Shown piece by piece: positions 1 to 11,720 of a stretch of DNA of 64,000 nucleotides. The translations under genes and the position numbers were made by a program. The stretch is from Struthio camelus (Eukaryota; Chordata; Aves; Struthioniformes; Struthionidae), in contig NC_090942.1 of NCBI RefSeq assembly GCF_040807025.1, positions 194,054,247 to 194,118,246 on the forward strand, written 5' to 3'. The notes under the pieces were generated by a model. It did not search any database and was not told the origin of the DNA. It saw only the letters and a list, made by a program, of their open reading frames with translations. The stretch's first letter is position 1; each line of letters starts with the position of its first letter.

Positions 1-360
1 AGCACGACTCACTGGAGTGCTGGCCCACTATGCACTGGTGTTCACTTTTGCAGTCATTGGGAAGTCTAGGAACAAACGTGAACAAAGTTTATTTGTTGAC
101 AGCGCAGAAGAACCAAAGCGACGAAATTTCACGCTGAATATCCACGTCTCAACAGTGTCTCCAGGACATGCTTGAGGCATGGAAATTAAACTTGCCTTAC
201 AGACCTTCTGAGCTAACCAGGACAGCAGGTGCAAAAGCACCAGCAACAACAACAAAGAATGAAATATATTATGAGCTTTTGCAAGACTTACACCCAAATC
301 TCTGTTCAATTTCCTACTGTTTAAAAACAGATAAAAAGTGTTAAGTCCTACTCAGATGGG
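1..360. other. Flank downstream of the FGL1-like gene
   Basis: This stretch lies beyond the likely poly(A) site of the FGL1-like gene. A 93-codon minus-strand open frame (28-309) has a leucine-rich hydrophobic stretch near its start, but I recognise no family and see no clear splice context. I treat the stretch as non-coding or as part of an unknown neighbour. Confidence 0.3.
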
Positions 361-366
361 TTTATT
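361..366 (-). terminator. Candidate poly(A) signal of the FGL1-like gene
   Basis: The minus strand reads AATAAA here. It is the only canonical hexamer I found between the stop codon at 1556 and the window edge. It would give a 3' untranslated region of about 1.2 kb. Inferred by position only. Confidence 0.4.
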
Positions 367-1555
367 TCACACTTTATGGATATATAATACAAATTACAAT
401 ATGTATTGATCTAAAAGCAAATAAATGGAAAAGAACTACCAATTTAGAAGACCATTATTATAATTCAGAAAAAATAGGCTCATTCTACAGCATGAAAGTT
501 AAATGACTTGTGTCAAGCTCATATTACTGTTCATTTTTAACTGTTACTAACAACTTCTTAGAAAAGAAATTTTCAGTATTCCATTTCTTTTAGTCATTTG
601 TGTTACTTTCTTTTTCATTACACTCGGATGAGACAGTGAAATTAGTGTGTCTTATGTTTCCATCATTTTTCATCTTCTGTTTTCCTTTTAGTAACTCCAA
701 GTTGTCTGTTAAGTTACAGAAGAACATACAAATGAATCATGACAGCATTTTACGAACTCCTAGGAATATCTGTGCTCATCTTAAATTTAGTAAAATCCAC
801 ATAATCTAAATCTGGGGCAAAGTCTGGTTGGCAGCATCAGCTATGTCTGCGTTATCATGTAGTGGTGCACTATAGCGGTGGATCTGCAGGGTGAAGCTGT
901 TAACAGTGACAGCCAGTGTCCACGTTGTCTTTGTTCTGGGGTGTTTACTTTGAAGTAGGTCTAGTCTGGATGCTCATCAGCAGTTGGACTGCATCATCTG
1001 CTTTGGTTTTATCCAAAAGGAATCCAGTTCACACGCTCCAGGACTGTCTGAGGCTGAAGGGTGGGAATGGAGGACAACAGGGAAGAGTTGTTTAAAAACA
1101 TGCTCCTGATCTGAAGTAAAACCCTAATGAAGGCACCCCAGAGAAGGCCTGTTCCTCATCACCCTTTTGTTTCTTTTTTTATGCTCTCATACCTCAGACA
1201 ATGACCACTGAAATCAAGATGAGAGAGATGTAACCCTTGAAGAGTACAGAGAGCTAAAAGAACATGCTTGATCATCTGAGGTCTGGAGAGTTTCTTATAA
1301 ACACTCTCCAATGAAATCCTGAAAATTATGGAAGAAGAAAATTTTGATTATTCCATGACTGAGATCAGTATATTTTCCATTAGATTGTTGGTTAGCTGTG
1401 CTCAAACAGCTCATGACTTCAGCCTCAGTTGGTAGAAACAGGTCCAACTCCAGTTATCTCAATGCAGGTTTGTGACTAGCAGCAGCAGAGGGCTGGGTTA
1501 TTGATTTCTACAATTCTTTTTTGCCCATAATTTCTTCTTTTCAAAGCAGCAGTTT

Positions 1556-1745
1556 TCAGCTGTCCTGACTGTTCTCACCATCTCCACTCTCCCTGTCAAT
1601 AAAGAACGGAGCTCTGATTTTCATGGCTGTATATTTTAATGAGTACCACACCCCATGCCAGGTAGACCAAACAATGCCATTGTCGTGGGATCCATTGTAG
1701 CTTCCTGTTTTGTAATATCGTCCATTGAGGTTTACGGAATGGCAC
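1556..1745 (-). CDS. FGL1-like coding exon 7 (end of fibrinogen domain, stop)
   Basis: The acceptor is ...CACTGTTGCAAG at 1747-1746. The exon completes the arginine of WWFNR and continues CHSVNLNGRYY, then STWHGVWYSLK and MKIR, the end of the fibrinogen fold. The frame ends at TGA 1558-1556 after a polar tail, SGDGENSQDS. V replaces the usual first W of the GWWYS motif. The region is not a long open frame on its own; it was found by looking for the missing C-terminus. Confidence 0.85.
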
Positions 1746-4700
1746 CTTGCAACAGTGAAAGAGAACGGAAAAAATTACATTTAAGGTGGAAAGACTTTAC
1801 AGCAAGGTCAGTATTCACACAATGTACATTTAGAAATATCAAGGGTGGGATTCAGTCCATAGATGTATCTGTCTGTATTGAACTGGGTATCTAAAGTCCC
1901 GCTGCAGCCAATGGAGATCTGGTTAATACAGTCTGCAGAGCCCATAGAAATATGTGGCAGCTGTGACGGTCAGCTCAATCCATCTGCTGGCTCCCTTGAT
2001 TTGTATTGACCGTGGACATGATTCAGTTGCCTGAACAGAGCTGCCTAGTGCCATTTGGTAGCCTCCAGCTCAAGAGATGGTACATACCTATTGACACCTA
2101 AGAACACAGCAATCTTTTCATCATATTGAAAGCCACTACTGATGTACGTTTTTGTACGTTTTTGTAGCTTCAAAGACTTCAATTTATACATGATGAGGGC
2201 CTGGCCTTAGCAAAGAAGAGGCTCATCCTGCACTAGAGCAGAGAGAAACTCCTGCACGCAGCATGTCCATACTCCCAGGGCTGGTGAACCTGACTCCATA
2301 ACTGCTGATATACTAGACATGCCTTACCAGAAAAAGTACCAGCAGGAATAGTAAAGAGTAGCTCACCCCCTTGACACTCTCCACAACAGAGAAATATCCT
2401 TGGTGCACACTTCACTTTACAGTGGCTTCGATTGTTTTTGTTCTTGGGATATAATCCAAAGCACTTCAAGGAAATTTCAGTCAAGCTCTTCTCCATCCAT
2501 GTCATTTCTCCCATGCTTTTATTCTCTTAAAGTGACCTCTTTCTTAAAGTGATTGTAACTTATCTGCTTTACTTCACAATGAAAGAAGCAGACTGCTTTC
2601 CTCTGAGGATCTCTTATGAACATCTCAGATCTGGCTGCGTGAGGTGGCATGTGCACATAGCAACCTGCCCTGAAAAACGCCAGTGGCTGTAAGGCAGGCA
2701 AGTTCTCTCAGCTGTACTGCCACCCACCCAATATACACTATACATCTTTCTGAGGGCTGGGTGAAATCAACTCTTTTCCATACCTGTTAAACCACCAACC
2801 GCACTTGTTCTCTAGCGCACAGTTGCCTGCCACGAATCGATCGTGATCCTTGTCAGATGTGGTGAACTGCATCCCTCTGTGAGAGGCTGACCACTGCTCT
2901 TCAAAACTGCTCCCACCAGACAGAGCGTCGCCAGCATTACCAGAATAGGTGCCAAACCATAACCTGTAATTGTCCTGCAAGAATGATGCATGAAACTTGT
3001 CTTTGATACCAGCTCTTTTTGCCCTCCCTCCCCTTTTTGAGATCAAATTTGCTCTGTGCATTGTATCCACTGCCAAGGTATGACGGTGTATGCCAAGGTA
3101 TGATGGTGTTGAAGTCAAGGGTGACTTTTGGCCCTATGCTTAGTGATACTAGTGCAGATCACTATTGGATTTAAACTTCCAGAAGGGATTGCTAACTACT
3201 GCTGCTGCAGTACAAAGTACTTCAGGTTTTATTGTCTTTCATTCACCATTTGATACACTATACAATAAGCTGGAAGGCTCTTCCTGGCTCATCAAGAGCA
3301 AACGCTACTGGAGGAAACTGTGCCAAATAATTGCCTTCATAAAATGATCATGGTTCAGCTAAAACAAGTCCTCCTCCAAGAACTAGAAGCCATTTGAGTT
3401 TTAGCTAAATGGTCTGACCTGGTAGGAATACTTAGATGAATAGTTCCATTGTGCACAGCTAAGAAATTTAGGAGATATTTGATAAGAGTTTGAGAGTCAT
3501 TTTTGTGAAGAGTTTTTTTTTTTCTGTCATCATATTTGACTTTTATTTATGAAAAAAATAGCAATAAGGCATTAAAATCAAATTGTGCTACCTTTTCATA
3601 AGAAATCTTGAATTTCAAACTGAACATAATGCATACATTTCTGGAGTGGTGATGAAGTTGGAGGTAGGCTTGGTCCATACAGTGGAACTCAAATCCTTGA
3701 GTAGCCAAGCTACTTATCATGGTGTGCAAAGAGGCAGTCCAGAAGAAAACAGCCCCTGCCTTGAGCAGGAAGCTGTTTAAAAGCTAGTAAACAATCATGG
3801 AAATACAGAGATGTGGCTGTCTTTTGGCTTTCTGTGCCTGTAGCACTCAGTATAGTGCTACAGATACCTCTCTTCAAGATAGCATCTTAGAACTATTCTT
3901 TCAAAGTGTTGATTAGAATTAACTGTTTTAAAGTAGAGTAGAGGGATTTTGTTATGCTGGTGGCTTTTTATTATGACAGCCTGAAACACTCAAATTATGA
4001 AGTAGGAGAACAGTGTTAAGTTTCCTTGTAGAGGTTGAAGGCCCTATCTCCTCCCTCAGGAAAGGCTGTTTAACCATGAGGCTGGAGGCAACGCATGTGG
4101 GACCCTCTGCACCCTACGGCAGAGGGCTGGCCTTTGTGCAGCAGGCAGTTTGTGGTTCATGAGCTAGCAAGAGAGTGCACGTGACTCTAACTTGGTGGTT
4201 TGGGCACTCCGGAGTTGTGAGAAAGGAGTTCCAGGCTTAGATCCCTGCTCCCAGGACTGTTCTCACCCATGGAGAGACATGGACTATCCGTTCCAGAAAC
4301 AGTTGCGAGAATAAGGATGGGAATTCCAGAGCTCCCTGTGCTCAGCTGAGTGCCCTAATCACTACCTTAAAGTCAGGATCTTTTCCTCTCTCTCCTAGAT
4401 GCTCAGAGGATCTTGCAGATATACCCTTTGTTTTAGGATTTCAGGGTGGCTTAGGCAACAGCTATTGCCTGAGGTAGTTTTGGGCGTGTGCAGAAACAGG
4501 ACTATTGGTAGGCACCTATTAAGTAGGTGGGAAGAGCGGTAGGCTCTTCTGAAGTTAGGCAACAGCAAGTCTGCAGGCAGTGTGACATGGTCCCACCTCT
4601 CCTCAGCGTGAATCCCAGCAACCAAACCAGGAATCCCAGGGAACCAGAGCAGGTGAGCTTTGTAGAGCTTTAATTACAGCCCTGACACTAAAACCTGATG

Positions 4701-7700
4701 CTGCACAGAGCTGCACGATCACTGATAAAACAAGCAAATCACTGCTCTCCCCATTTCTTACCTGCTCATTCCTGAGCTGAAATTTTTCATAGATTGCGTA
4801 ACGTCTTTCTCCATGCCAGTCCATCAGGTCAATCTTTAATGAGGTCTCTCCTAAAGATGAAGTGGTTAGATGAAGTATCTCATGCAAATTTGAAGAGAAT
4901 CTGTGGAGAGAAAATACTCGTACCTCGAGCGAGCAGGTCATAGATGTGCTCGTTGCCTAGCCAATATTCATCATTCTTCCCCTGGAATTTTCCAAATCCC
5001 AGTTTGTAATCATCCCATTTCCTGCAGTGAGATACAAATATCAATTTCAGTATGTGAGTAGATTAGACAGCTTGTAGTACCCAGCTGTGGTAACAAGTAA
5101 ATCTTCAGCTGTATCTCTAGACACTGTTTTCTAAAAGTATCTGATTCAGCGCAGCTGAGCTGATATTTGTCACTGTGCCTTAGAAGTAAATACAACTCAC
5201 ATCTTACTTTGCCTGTTAAACCTGTGCACACACATATATTGGGATCAATCTTTCAAACTGCCAGATGCAGTGCTTGCAGAATGAGGTCAGAAGCTAGGTG
5301 GAAAGAGAACGCGGTAGCTGTCATATAAATCTTCAGCACAGCGTATGATATTGTTCCTCACACAGTCAAATTCAAATTCATTCCTGGTTGGAAATTAATG
5401 TTGCAGTCCTCCTCATATTACAGTCTTGGATGTGACGCAGTAATTGAATAGAAGATGCAAACAAAAGCATCTGGAGGAAGTTAAAAGGAAAATATCTGGG
5501 TCTGCTTTGGGCTCCTGTTCCACCCGTGCTGAGAGCTGAACTACTGTAGCTAGGTAAGTACCACTCTATGGGCAAGCTACCTTAGAGCCGCTTGAGGTAG
5601 CTCTGCAATGGACTGTGCTCACTTCAGGAGGCTTGTAACTGCAACGTTAAACATGCCCTAAAAGCAGGCATGCTGTGTTAGTGAGTTAATTTGCATGGGC
5701 ACGTTTCTTCTGTGATGCTACTAGTCACCTCCCTGGGCTTTAGCATAGAGAAAGGACAATCTTGAGCAATGGTTTGGCATCTTTTTGAATGGTCTGAATA
5801 AGGAAATAGATTTTGCAACATGCTGAACATGATTCTTGATACAAGAAAGAATAAGATGTTCAAAGGGTCCCAAAGGGTCCCGTACACAATTATTCAAAAG
5901 CAGAAAAGCCGTGGAAAAGGCATTATAAGCCCATTTTGAAAATGGGCTCATGCTACAAATACTTGTCCCTTCATTATTCTAATACCAAGAGTTATCATCA
6001 TTATAGTCTTTCATACTTATCTTCTCAAATTTTAGGTTTTGACAGCCAGTGTGGGGAGAGCTGGAGGCCTCACTGAGAACCTTGCTGATAGGACACCAAG
6101 CCACCCACCTGTTGAAATTCTCCTTGCCGTGACTCCGCCGCTGAATTACAGTCCACCCTCCACCATCAGACATGTCGCAGTACACCAGGAAAGGCTCTTG
6201 GTCTGCTCTGGGCCTGATCCGGTAGTACCCATTTTGAGTCTTCTTCCTATTAAATACTGCGGAGCAATCTAAGCAGAACGGTGTTGGTTTGTTAAAGGAG
6301 GGGACATGCAAACAGGTACATTTCAGCCAACAAAAGAGATCACTGAGAGGCTATACAGGACAAGAACACTTGGCTGGTCAGTGTATAGCTCTGCAAGCCC
6401 AGCAAAGCCAAAGCAAGCAGTTCAGCACAGTACTAACAATGCAGCTTCCAGAGCTTTACTGCCATTCCCAAATCGTTGGGGAGATACGGGACAGATGCAG
6501 CACAGCCTGAGGCAGTGGCAAGTGAGGGCTGTAGGACTAGGGCAGACTCTGTCAGCAGGCACTGTACAGACTAAGAAGTGGCGGATGGGGTTAGATGGGT
6601 CCAACCGCTCTTCAGAGCTCAGTCTTGGGGAATTATGCAGATCCTACTGCCGTTGCAGAGCAGGTAATTTCCATGAGGAAGATAACCTGGGCTGAACCTG
6701 GGAATGGATGACGGCCTAAAATGCCTAAAGCAAGAGGCTAAGTTCCTGTGACAGGCTATATCAGGGTTGTATTCAGGAGGCTTTCAGAACCTCAGTGCTT
6801 CCCATTTTAAAATTAAGGCCTATGAATGATAAAATCTTGGCCATAGGTTAAATTAGTCCACATTACCAGCTATGGCAGTATTTTCAAAGTGATGCAGAGG
6901 AACAGAGCATGTTCACGTGTTGCTACACAGCACAAGTGACGGAGGAACAGAGAAACGGGGAGGCTGGATTCCTCCAAAGAGGTTCCAGGGTCTGCCGCAC
7001 ACCTAGGCACTCTGGGCTCCCTATAGTCAGTGGAGGGAAATGGGCACTTGGAGAGCCCAACCCATCTCTTCCTAAAGCAGATGTCTAAAGCAGGCCAAAC
7101 AGATCACACCCTAGAGATGCCCGTTCCTCTCTGCACCGGGAGTCCCAGGTGACAAGTCCAGATTCAGATGCCTGTGTAGTATGTGGCTGGTAGCTGCCTA
7201 GAGCTGGACCAGCTAACTCTGGCCTCAAGGGACGTCTGTTAGTGCCAAGGCCACCAGTCTGCCCTTCTCCTTCTCATGCACCTGACTGCATTGGAAAACA
7301 CAACCCACTTAACTATTTCAAAAGCTAAAAAACTTTTTTTGCAGTAGGAGCAGAAACAAAATACAGCTCTAAACAGGACACTGCAAGAAGAAATAAACAT
7401 TTTGGCCAGCTGAAATTTCCTCATGTTCTACTGCAAAATGTACCTTGGTCATAGACTATCAAATTTCCACTGGTGGTGGGCAAAAGCACCTCATGCTGCA
7501 TGCTCCTGTTGCCTGAGAATAGCTCACTCCTTGTTCTATGATAAGTATTCTCCAAGATGTCCTTCAGGTGTAGTTCATATAAATAAAGCAAATCCTGAAG
7601 CTGTTTTAACCTTTGTCTTAATTTGTTGTTATCTAGGAGGCAGATATCCTTTTCCTATGGAGGAGAAAAGAAGGTACAGTGGTTAAGAACAGAAAGACAG

Positions 7701-9097
7701 AGAAAGAATGAGCACATATTTTGCGTTGATCCTACCATGTCACACTGTGCATCGAGGCCATTCAGTGTCGGTTCCACTCTAAAAGACATGAATCTCGCAG
7801 CCTAGTCTGTTGAGTTAAACCCAGTGGAAAAGGATTTTTTGCAATGGTCTTGCTACTGATGTAGGCATCACAGAATATGACAAGATATGAAAAAAATGAC
7901 TTTGGACAAGTAACATTCAACTCGACTCCCATTTAATGCAATCAAAGGGAGTGTTTGCAGACTATGAAACTGCTCAGGATAATAACAGGGGAAAAACCTG
8001 GCTCTTGCACTGCAGCCAGGCCAGATCAGTGAGGTTCCAGAAACCTGTTCGTGTCAAACTGGAAGATAAAAAAGCTGATGTTTGGTGCAGATCTGCTGAA
8101 AGCAGTGAGCCTACCAGAATCAGGGAAGTAACCTCAGACCAGCATTACCATAACCAAGACCAGAATCTGGTCCACATTGGCTGGGATCAATGTTTTCAGC
8201 AACACTCTAATCTGTGGCTGGTATTATTCCATCAAAAACATCAAGAAAATAGAGCAAAATCTCTTCCAGGGCAACCAAGCAAACCCTTACAGCAAGAACC
8301 ACTTGCTATTTTTTAATTTTGAGTAAGCTGGCTTGAGTGATACCAGATCGGGACCAGCTCTAGACCTAAGCAAAATAAGCAGTTGCCTAAGACAGCAGAT
8401 TGCCGCACGTGCTAAAACAACCGTGGCCCAGCTGCCTTTCCCTTCTCCTAGGCCTCCTTGTTTCCTTTGGGAGAGGAGGTCGTCCAGGCTGGCAGCATGC
8501 AGGGACCGGCTGCCAGCAGGCCCAAGCTCGCTATGCCCTCGCACGGGGAGCTGAGTGCTCCTTGCCGAGCCCTGCAGCTCCTGGGGATGGCCCAAGCGCA
8601 ATGTGCTCTTCACAGCATGCGGGCTGCCGCAGCCTGTGCCTAACTCCTCTTCCCCTTTCCTGCTTTTTAAATTTCAGTGAATAAAAATAAGGCAATTTTC
8701 CTTGAGAAAATGGAGCAGGAGTACTATATATCTTCACCATAAAATCTCATTTTTTTCTTCAAAGGGCTTTTTTTATTGTTGTTTTTAATTCTTAGTAATG
8801 TCAGTCCAGCCAACTGCAGAGTTGCCCAGACCCTAATGCTGTGGAAGCCCTATACTCTCAGGATAGCAAGAATAACCTTCCTTCAGCTGCAGACAGACAC
8901 CTTTTTGCTCTTCTCTTGTGGACTCAGGTGACTTTTGTGGGGAGGCACCTAGCCCTACACGAACAGAAATGCTAAGCTGCTGGCACGCTGCAGAGGGGTT
9001 AAACAGACTCTAGCCAAGGGATACGCACCGAAAACCTAGGTGCAGGCGAGCCTAAGCTGACCAGGAGAAGGAGCAGCAGCAACCAGGGCATCGTCAT
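1556..9097 (-). CDS. Fibrinogen-like protein 1-like (FGL1-like), complete coding region
   Basis: Seven coding exons on the minus strand: 9097-9029, 7654-7444, 6268-6109, 5021-4924, 4850-4762, 2974-2784 and 1745-1556. They join in phase to 1008 bp (335 aa plus stop), close to human FGL1 (312 aa). Domains in order: signal peptide (about 1-18), a charged leucine-rich helical segment (24-60), a linker, and a C-terminal fibrinogen-related domain (94 to about 320). The domain has the expected cysteine pairs (C95/C124 and C261/C274), the motif CDMSDGGGWTVIQRRS, a D-x-D calcium-site motif (D250, D252) and WWFNRCH. Sequons lie at N72 and N290. The family is secreted; mammalian FGL1 is a liver-derived factor and a LAG3 ligand. 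This gene sits beside TPTE2, not where I recall FGL1 in mammals, so I call it FGL1-like rather than FGL1. Its C-terminal tail is unlike what I recall of FGL1. Confidence 0.85.
2784..2974 (-). CDS. FGL1-like coding exon 6 (calcium-site exon)
   Basis: Acceptor CATTCTTGCAG and donor GTATGG flank 191 bp coding for residues 210-273. It contains the TYSGNAGDAL segment, the SDKDHD calcium motif, C261 and the WWFNR motif. C267 is an additional cysteine in the NKCGWW stretch. Confidence 0.9.
3055..3105. repeat. Short imperfect tandem repeat
   Basis: Two near-identical copies of a unit containing GCCAAGGTATGA and GGTGT lie next to each other in the FGL1-like intron before exon 6. No function is apparent. 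Confidence 0.5.
4187..4376. repeat. Degenerate interspersed repeat with inverted ends
   Basis: The left end carries GGTGGTTTGGGCACTCC and the right end GAGTGCCCTAATCACTACC, which are near reverse complements about 150 bp apart. The interior resembles the B-box-like 'GTTC..ATCCCTGCTC' segment of tRNA-derived repeats. It lies in the intron between FGL1-like exons 5 and 6. It is probably an old mobile-element remnant, but I cannot assign a family. Confidence 0.4.
4762..4850 (-). CDS. FGL1-like coding exon 5
   Basis: Acceptor TCATCTTTAG and donor GTAAGA flank 89 bp for residues 180-209. It encodes ETSLKIDLMDWHGERRYAIY, the segment matching LKIDL..F......A.Y in fibrinogen-related domains. It ends in phase 0. 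Confidence 0.9.
4924..5021 (-). CDS. FGL1-like coding exon 4
   Basis: Acceptor CTCACTGCAG and donor GTACGA flank 98 bp for residues 147-180. It includes KWDDYKLGFG and NDEYWLGNEHIYDL, the W..Y..GFG and EYWLGN signatures of the fibrinogen domain. Confidence 0.9.
6109..6268 (-). CDS. FGL1-like coding exon 3 (start of fibrinogen domain)
   Basis: Acceptor TTCTGCTTAG and donor GTGGGT flank 160 bp for residues 94-147. It starts with the first domain cysteine (DCSAVF), followed by NGYYRIRP, VYCDMSDGGGW and ENFNR. A run through the donor keeps an open frame for a while, so the real boundary is shorter than the open frame suggests. Confidence 0.9.
6930..7210. repeat. Possible ancient interspersed repeat
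   Basis: The sequence contains CACCTAGGCACTCTGGGCTC, an AGTCAGTGGAGGGAAATGGG segment and GCTGCCTAGAGC. This style recalls the inverted 'TTAGG(C/T)(A/G)CCTA' repeats common in reptile and bird genomes. It lies in the intron between FGL1-like exons 2 and 3. The assignment is tentative. Confidence 0.25.
7444..7654 (-). CDS. FGL1-like coding exon 2 (helical/coiled-coil segment)
   Basis: Acceptor TCTCCTCCATAG and donor GTACAT flank 211 bp for residues 24-94. It encodes a charged, leucine-spaced helix (LLDNNKLRQRLKQLQDLL...) with one cysteine (C28), the right position for the coiled coil and interchain disulfide of FGL proteins. A sequon, N72-R-S, follows. The exon enters in phase 0 and leaves one base. 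That base joins exon 3 as GAT-TGC, giving the D-C that opens the fibrinogen domain. Confidence 0.8.
9029..9097 (-). CDS. FGL1-like coding exon 1 (signal peptide)
   Basis: ATG at 9097 opens MTMPWLLLLLLLVSLGSPAP, a clear signal peptide, and the donor GTGCGT follows codon 23. A second in-frame ATG lies two codons downstream. Six bases upstream of the ATG is an acceptor (TTCTTTTCAG, 9105-9104), so at least one non-coding exon lies further upstream. Phase 0 matches exon 2. Confidence 0.75.
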
Positions 9098-10443
9098 GCT
9101 CACCTGAAAAGAAATATTCACAGACTGCACTGGAAGTTTCTTTAGTGTTTCTCATAACTTAACCTCCCCCCTCACAATCACATTTAATTCCCCAGTAAAC
9201 ACTGCAGGGCTTGTTAAAGAGGTTGCTCGAAACGATAGGCAGCACAAAATAGGGGAAAAGACACATGTTAGAGAGGCTGAAGTATTGCAGTGCACTGACC
9301 CCGGGACCCGGGCTTGGGTCCAAACTCCTGCTTCCCGGGATAAGTAAACACCCGGCGTGACTCTCCAGCAGCCTCTGCCCTGCTCCTGAGGGCCCACGCA
9401 CGTGGGAGGTTCCTTAGCAATAACGCCTCTGTGGAGCAGTCCTTGCCAAACTCGTTGGCCAAAATCACATCGCCCTTATTCAGTCTAAATTCACTGAAGC
9501 TAATAGAGATTTTGCTTCACGGGTCTGGGAGCGTAGGGATCGCCCCTCCATGCACTAGACTAAAGTCTGTCAACGTGGGAGCTGCAAAACTGCAAAGGAA
9601 TTACCTCGGAGGCAGCGGGCAGAGGACACACGTGGCAGGCACCCTTGTGGCACACCAAGCTGTGGCACAGAGTGGGCACGGGATAGCTGTCGCCAGGATT
9701 TCAGGGGAACAGATCTCTGCTGCTGGTCCGCCCCAGTACGCAGACAGGGCTTTGGTCTGAGCCTCTCAGCGAGGAAAATGCTGAGCGACCGCCGCCGGGA
9801 ACACGCAGCTGAATGCGAGTGAACAGCACAGATTGTTCACAGTGTGCCTGCACAGTACCTTTTTCTTTCTTTTTTTTTTTTTTCTTAAAAAACAAAAAGA
9901 AAATAAAAAGAATTCTGAAAAATATGATAAAACAGCTCCCCCACTTCACTTCTGGGAGTGCTGCAGAAACTTGGCAACCCAGATCTATGTCCTCAGTAGC
10001 TTGGTACGGCTCTATTAGCATCACCGCCATGGCTCAAAGCTATTGCTGCTTATAGAGTTGGCAAAGCTGACGTGATACTGGAGCTGTCTGACAAGCGGGG
10101 CAGGCCAGGGCCCAAAGCAAACAGAGAAAAGAACTGTCCGATGGAATTAATTAATAAAAGATGTTGCGCAGGTGTGCACTCTAGCCCATGACAGCTTTCA
10201 GATTATAGAGGAAAAGAGTTCAGAACTATTGTATAGGCCCCCCTCATTTATACAGCCCTGCAGCTGTGCCTGGGGCACGCTGAGATCAGAATCAGGCCTA
10301 ATGCAGAGGAGTGTGGATGGAGGCAAAAAGCTAACAGGAAGGATGGATTTGAGCAATAGCTCCTGAAAAACAGATAGTGAAGACTGGAGGGGAAAAAAGC
10401 AACTTCATCTGTACCTTTATCAACACACATTAAATGCACATAC

Positions 10444-10502
10444 CTGTAACTCGCCTTTCCTTCAGACTTCCTCCTGATAAGATTATCTCCCTTAAAAGTC
10501 AA
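10444..10502 (-). other. Candidate 5' untranslated exon of the FGL1-like gene
   Basis: On the minus strand a good acceptor (TTATCACTTTCTTTTGCAG) is followed 59 bp later by a strong donor (CAG|GTATGT). The spacing and the acceptor just before the start codon at 9097 fit a non-coding upstream exon. There is no independent support. Confidence 0.3.
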
Positions 10503-11559
10503 CTGCAAAAGAAAGTGATAATAAACCTGGCTGCATTTTTAGAGGATGATTAGATTTTCCCTTCCAGATGGCCCACATTAAGGACTCAGATGAAGAACAT
10601 TTCACTGCACTAGGCAGTTCCACAGAAAATACACTTGCAATTTCTTGCATGGAAGAGTTACCCAATCCTGATTTATCTGCTGTTACCCAAAATTCATCCT
10701 GCTGTTTCGGAGTAAAAATAAGCGACGGTTACATTTCTATCAGTGGTGCTCTCTAAAGGAGAGGGACTCTGCTGGTTGCACTCCATTACCCACCTTAATT
10801 TGACTGTGAAGCTCAACCACGACTGACTTGTTAAAGTGTTTGTATGAATCACTGAGGCTAATGCTCCCCGTGGGAGTTTTATCTCACATTTAGTACAGCC
10901 AGGATCATTTCAGTAAGTTCTGCAAGGAGGAACGAACGCAGCTTTTGCGCTCAGTGTTTATTTTGCTGTTTCATCTGGTTTATACGTAAAAGTACGGCAA
11001 ATCAGCTGTAACGCCAAAAGAGCTGAAAATCTGAACCGAGAAGTGAAAAGGAGTGTATTCAGCAGAGCTTGCTATTAAACTGAAACCTCCGAAGGTTTGC
11101 CGTTGTGTAACTTCTCCGCGGAACCGGACCATGAGATTTGCTAGTTACCACAAACAAGGACATTCGTGGCAGAGAAAAAAGCTACAGCTGGGCCCCTCCC
11201 TTTGCGTTATGGTGAAGGAATTACAGATTATTTTAAGGACAATAGTGGGAATGTTCCATTTCACAGAGCTGTTTTCAGAGGAGGGAGAGTGGGGCCGAGA
11301 CACAAAACATATAAACCCATCATAAACTTCCCTGTTACTCTCCGGGAGAACAGGACTATGCAGCTATTACGAAGTACAGCGATAGTGTTTATTTCTTAAA
11401 AACTGCATTCCTCTTCTCCTCCCTCAAGAACGGCTGACCCATTTCACTGCCAAAGTCTTATGTAAGTAGTGCTTTTCCTCCCGCCTGTTCTACACCCCTG
11501 TTTTAAGGCTAGCTTTGGAAGCTGTTAAATTGAATGAGTGAAACGTCTCCTCCTCTCCT

Positions 11560-11720
11560 TTGGGCGGGCTGAGCGGTGGCTGGGCTGCGCTCGCCCTCGC
11601 TCCCTTGGGACAGCAGCTGCAGCTCGCAGCTGGGCGCCCGAGCCCCGCGGTGCCCCAGAACCCGGGCCGCGCGCGCGGCTCCCCGAGGCTGCCGTGTTCG
11701 GTGCTCGCCGCCTTTTCCCC
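11560..11720. other. GC-rich patch
   Basis: A CpG-containing stretch stands out from AT-rich surroundings. It could be a small promoter or enhancer for the FGL1-like gene. No core promoter motif is clear. Confidence 0.25.

Noticed and set aside
1601-1615. AATAAA on the plus strand near 1602
   Set aside because: It is on the opposite strand within the FGL1-like coding exon 7, so it does not act as that gene's poly(A) signal.
4187-4260. Possible tRNA gene
   Set aside because: Only a B-box-like stretch is visible. I could not fold a cloverleaf, and the surroundings look like a degraded repeat.
7936-8316. 126-codon plus-strand frame antisense to the FGL1-like gene
   Set aside because: No recognisable domain. 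It lies in the intron between FGL1-like exons 1 and 2 with no splice context.
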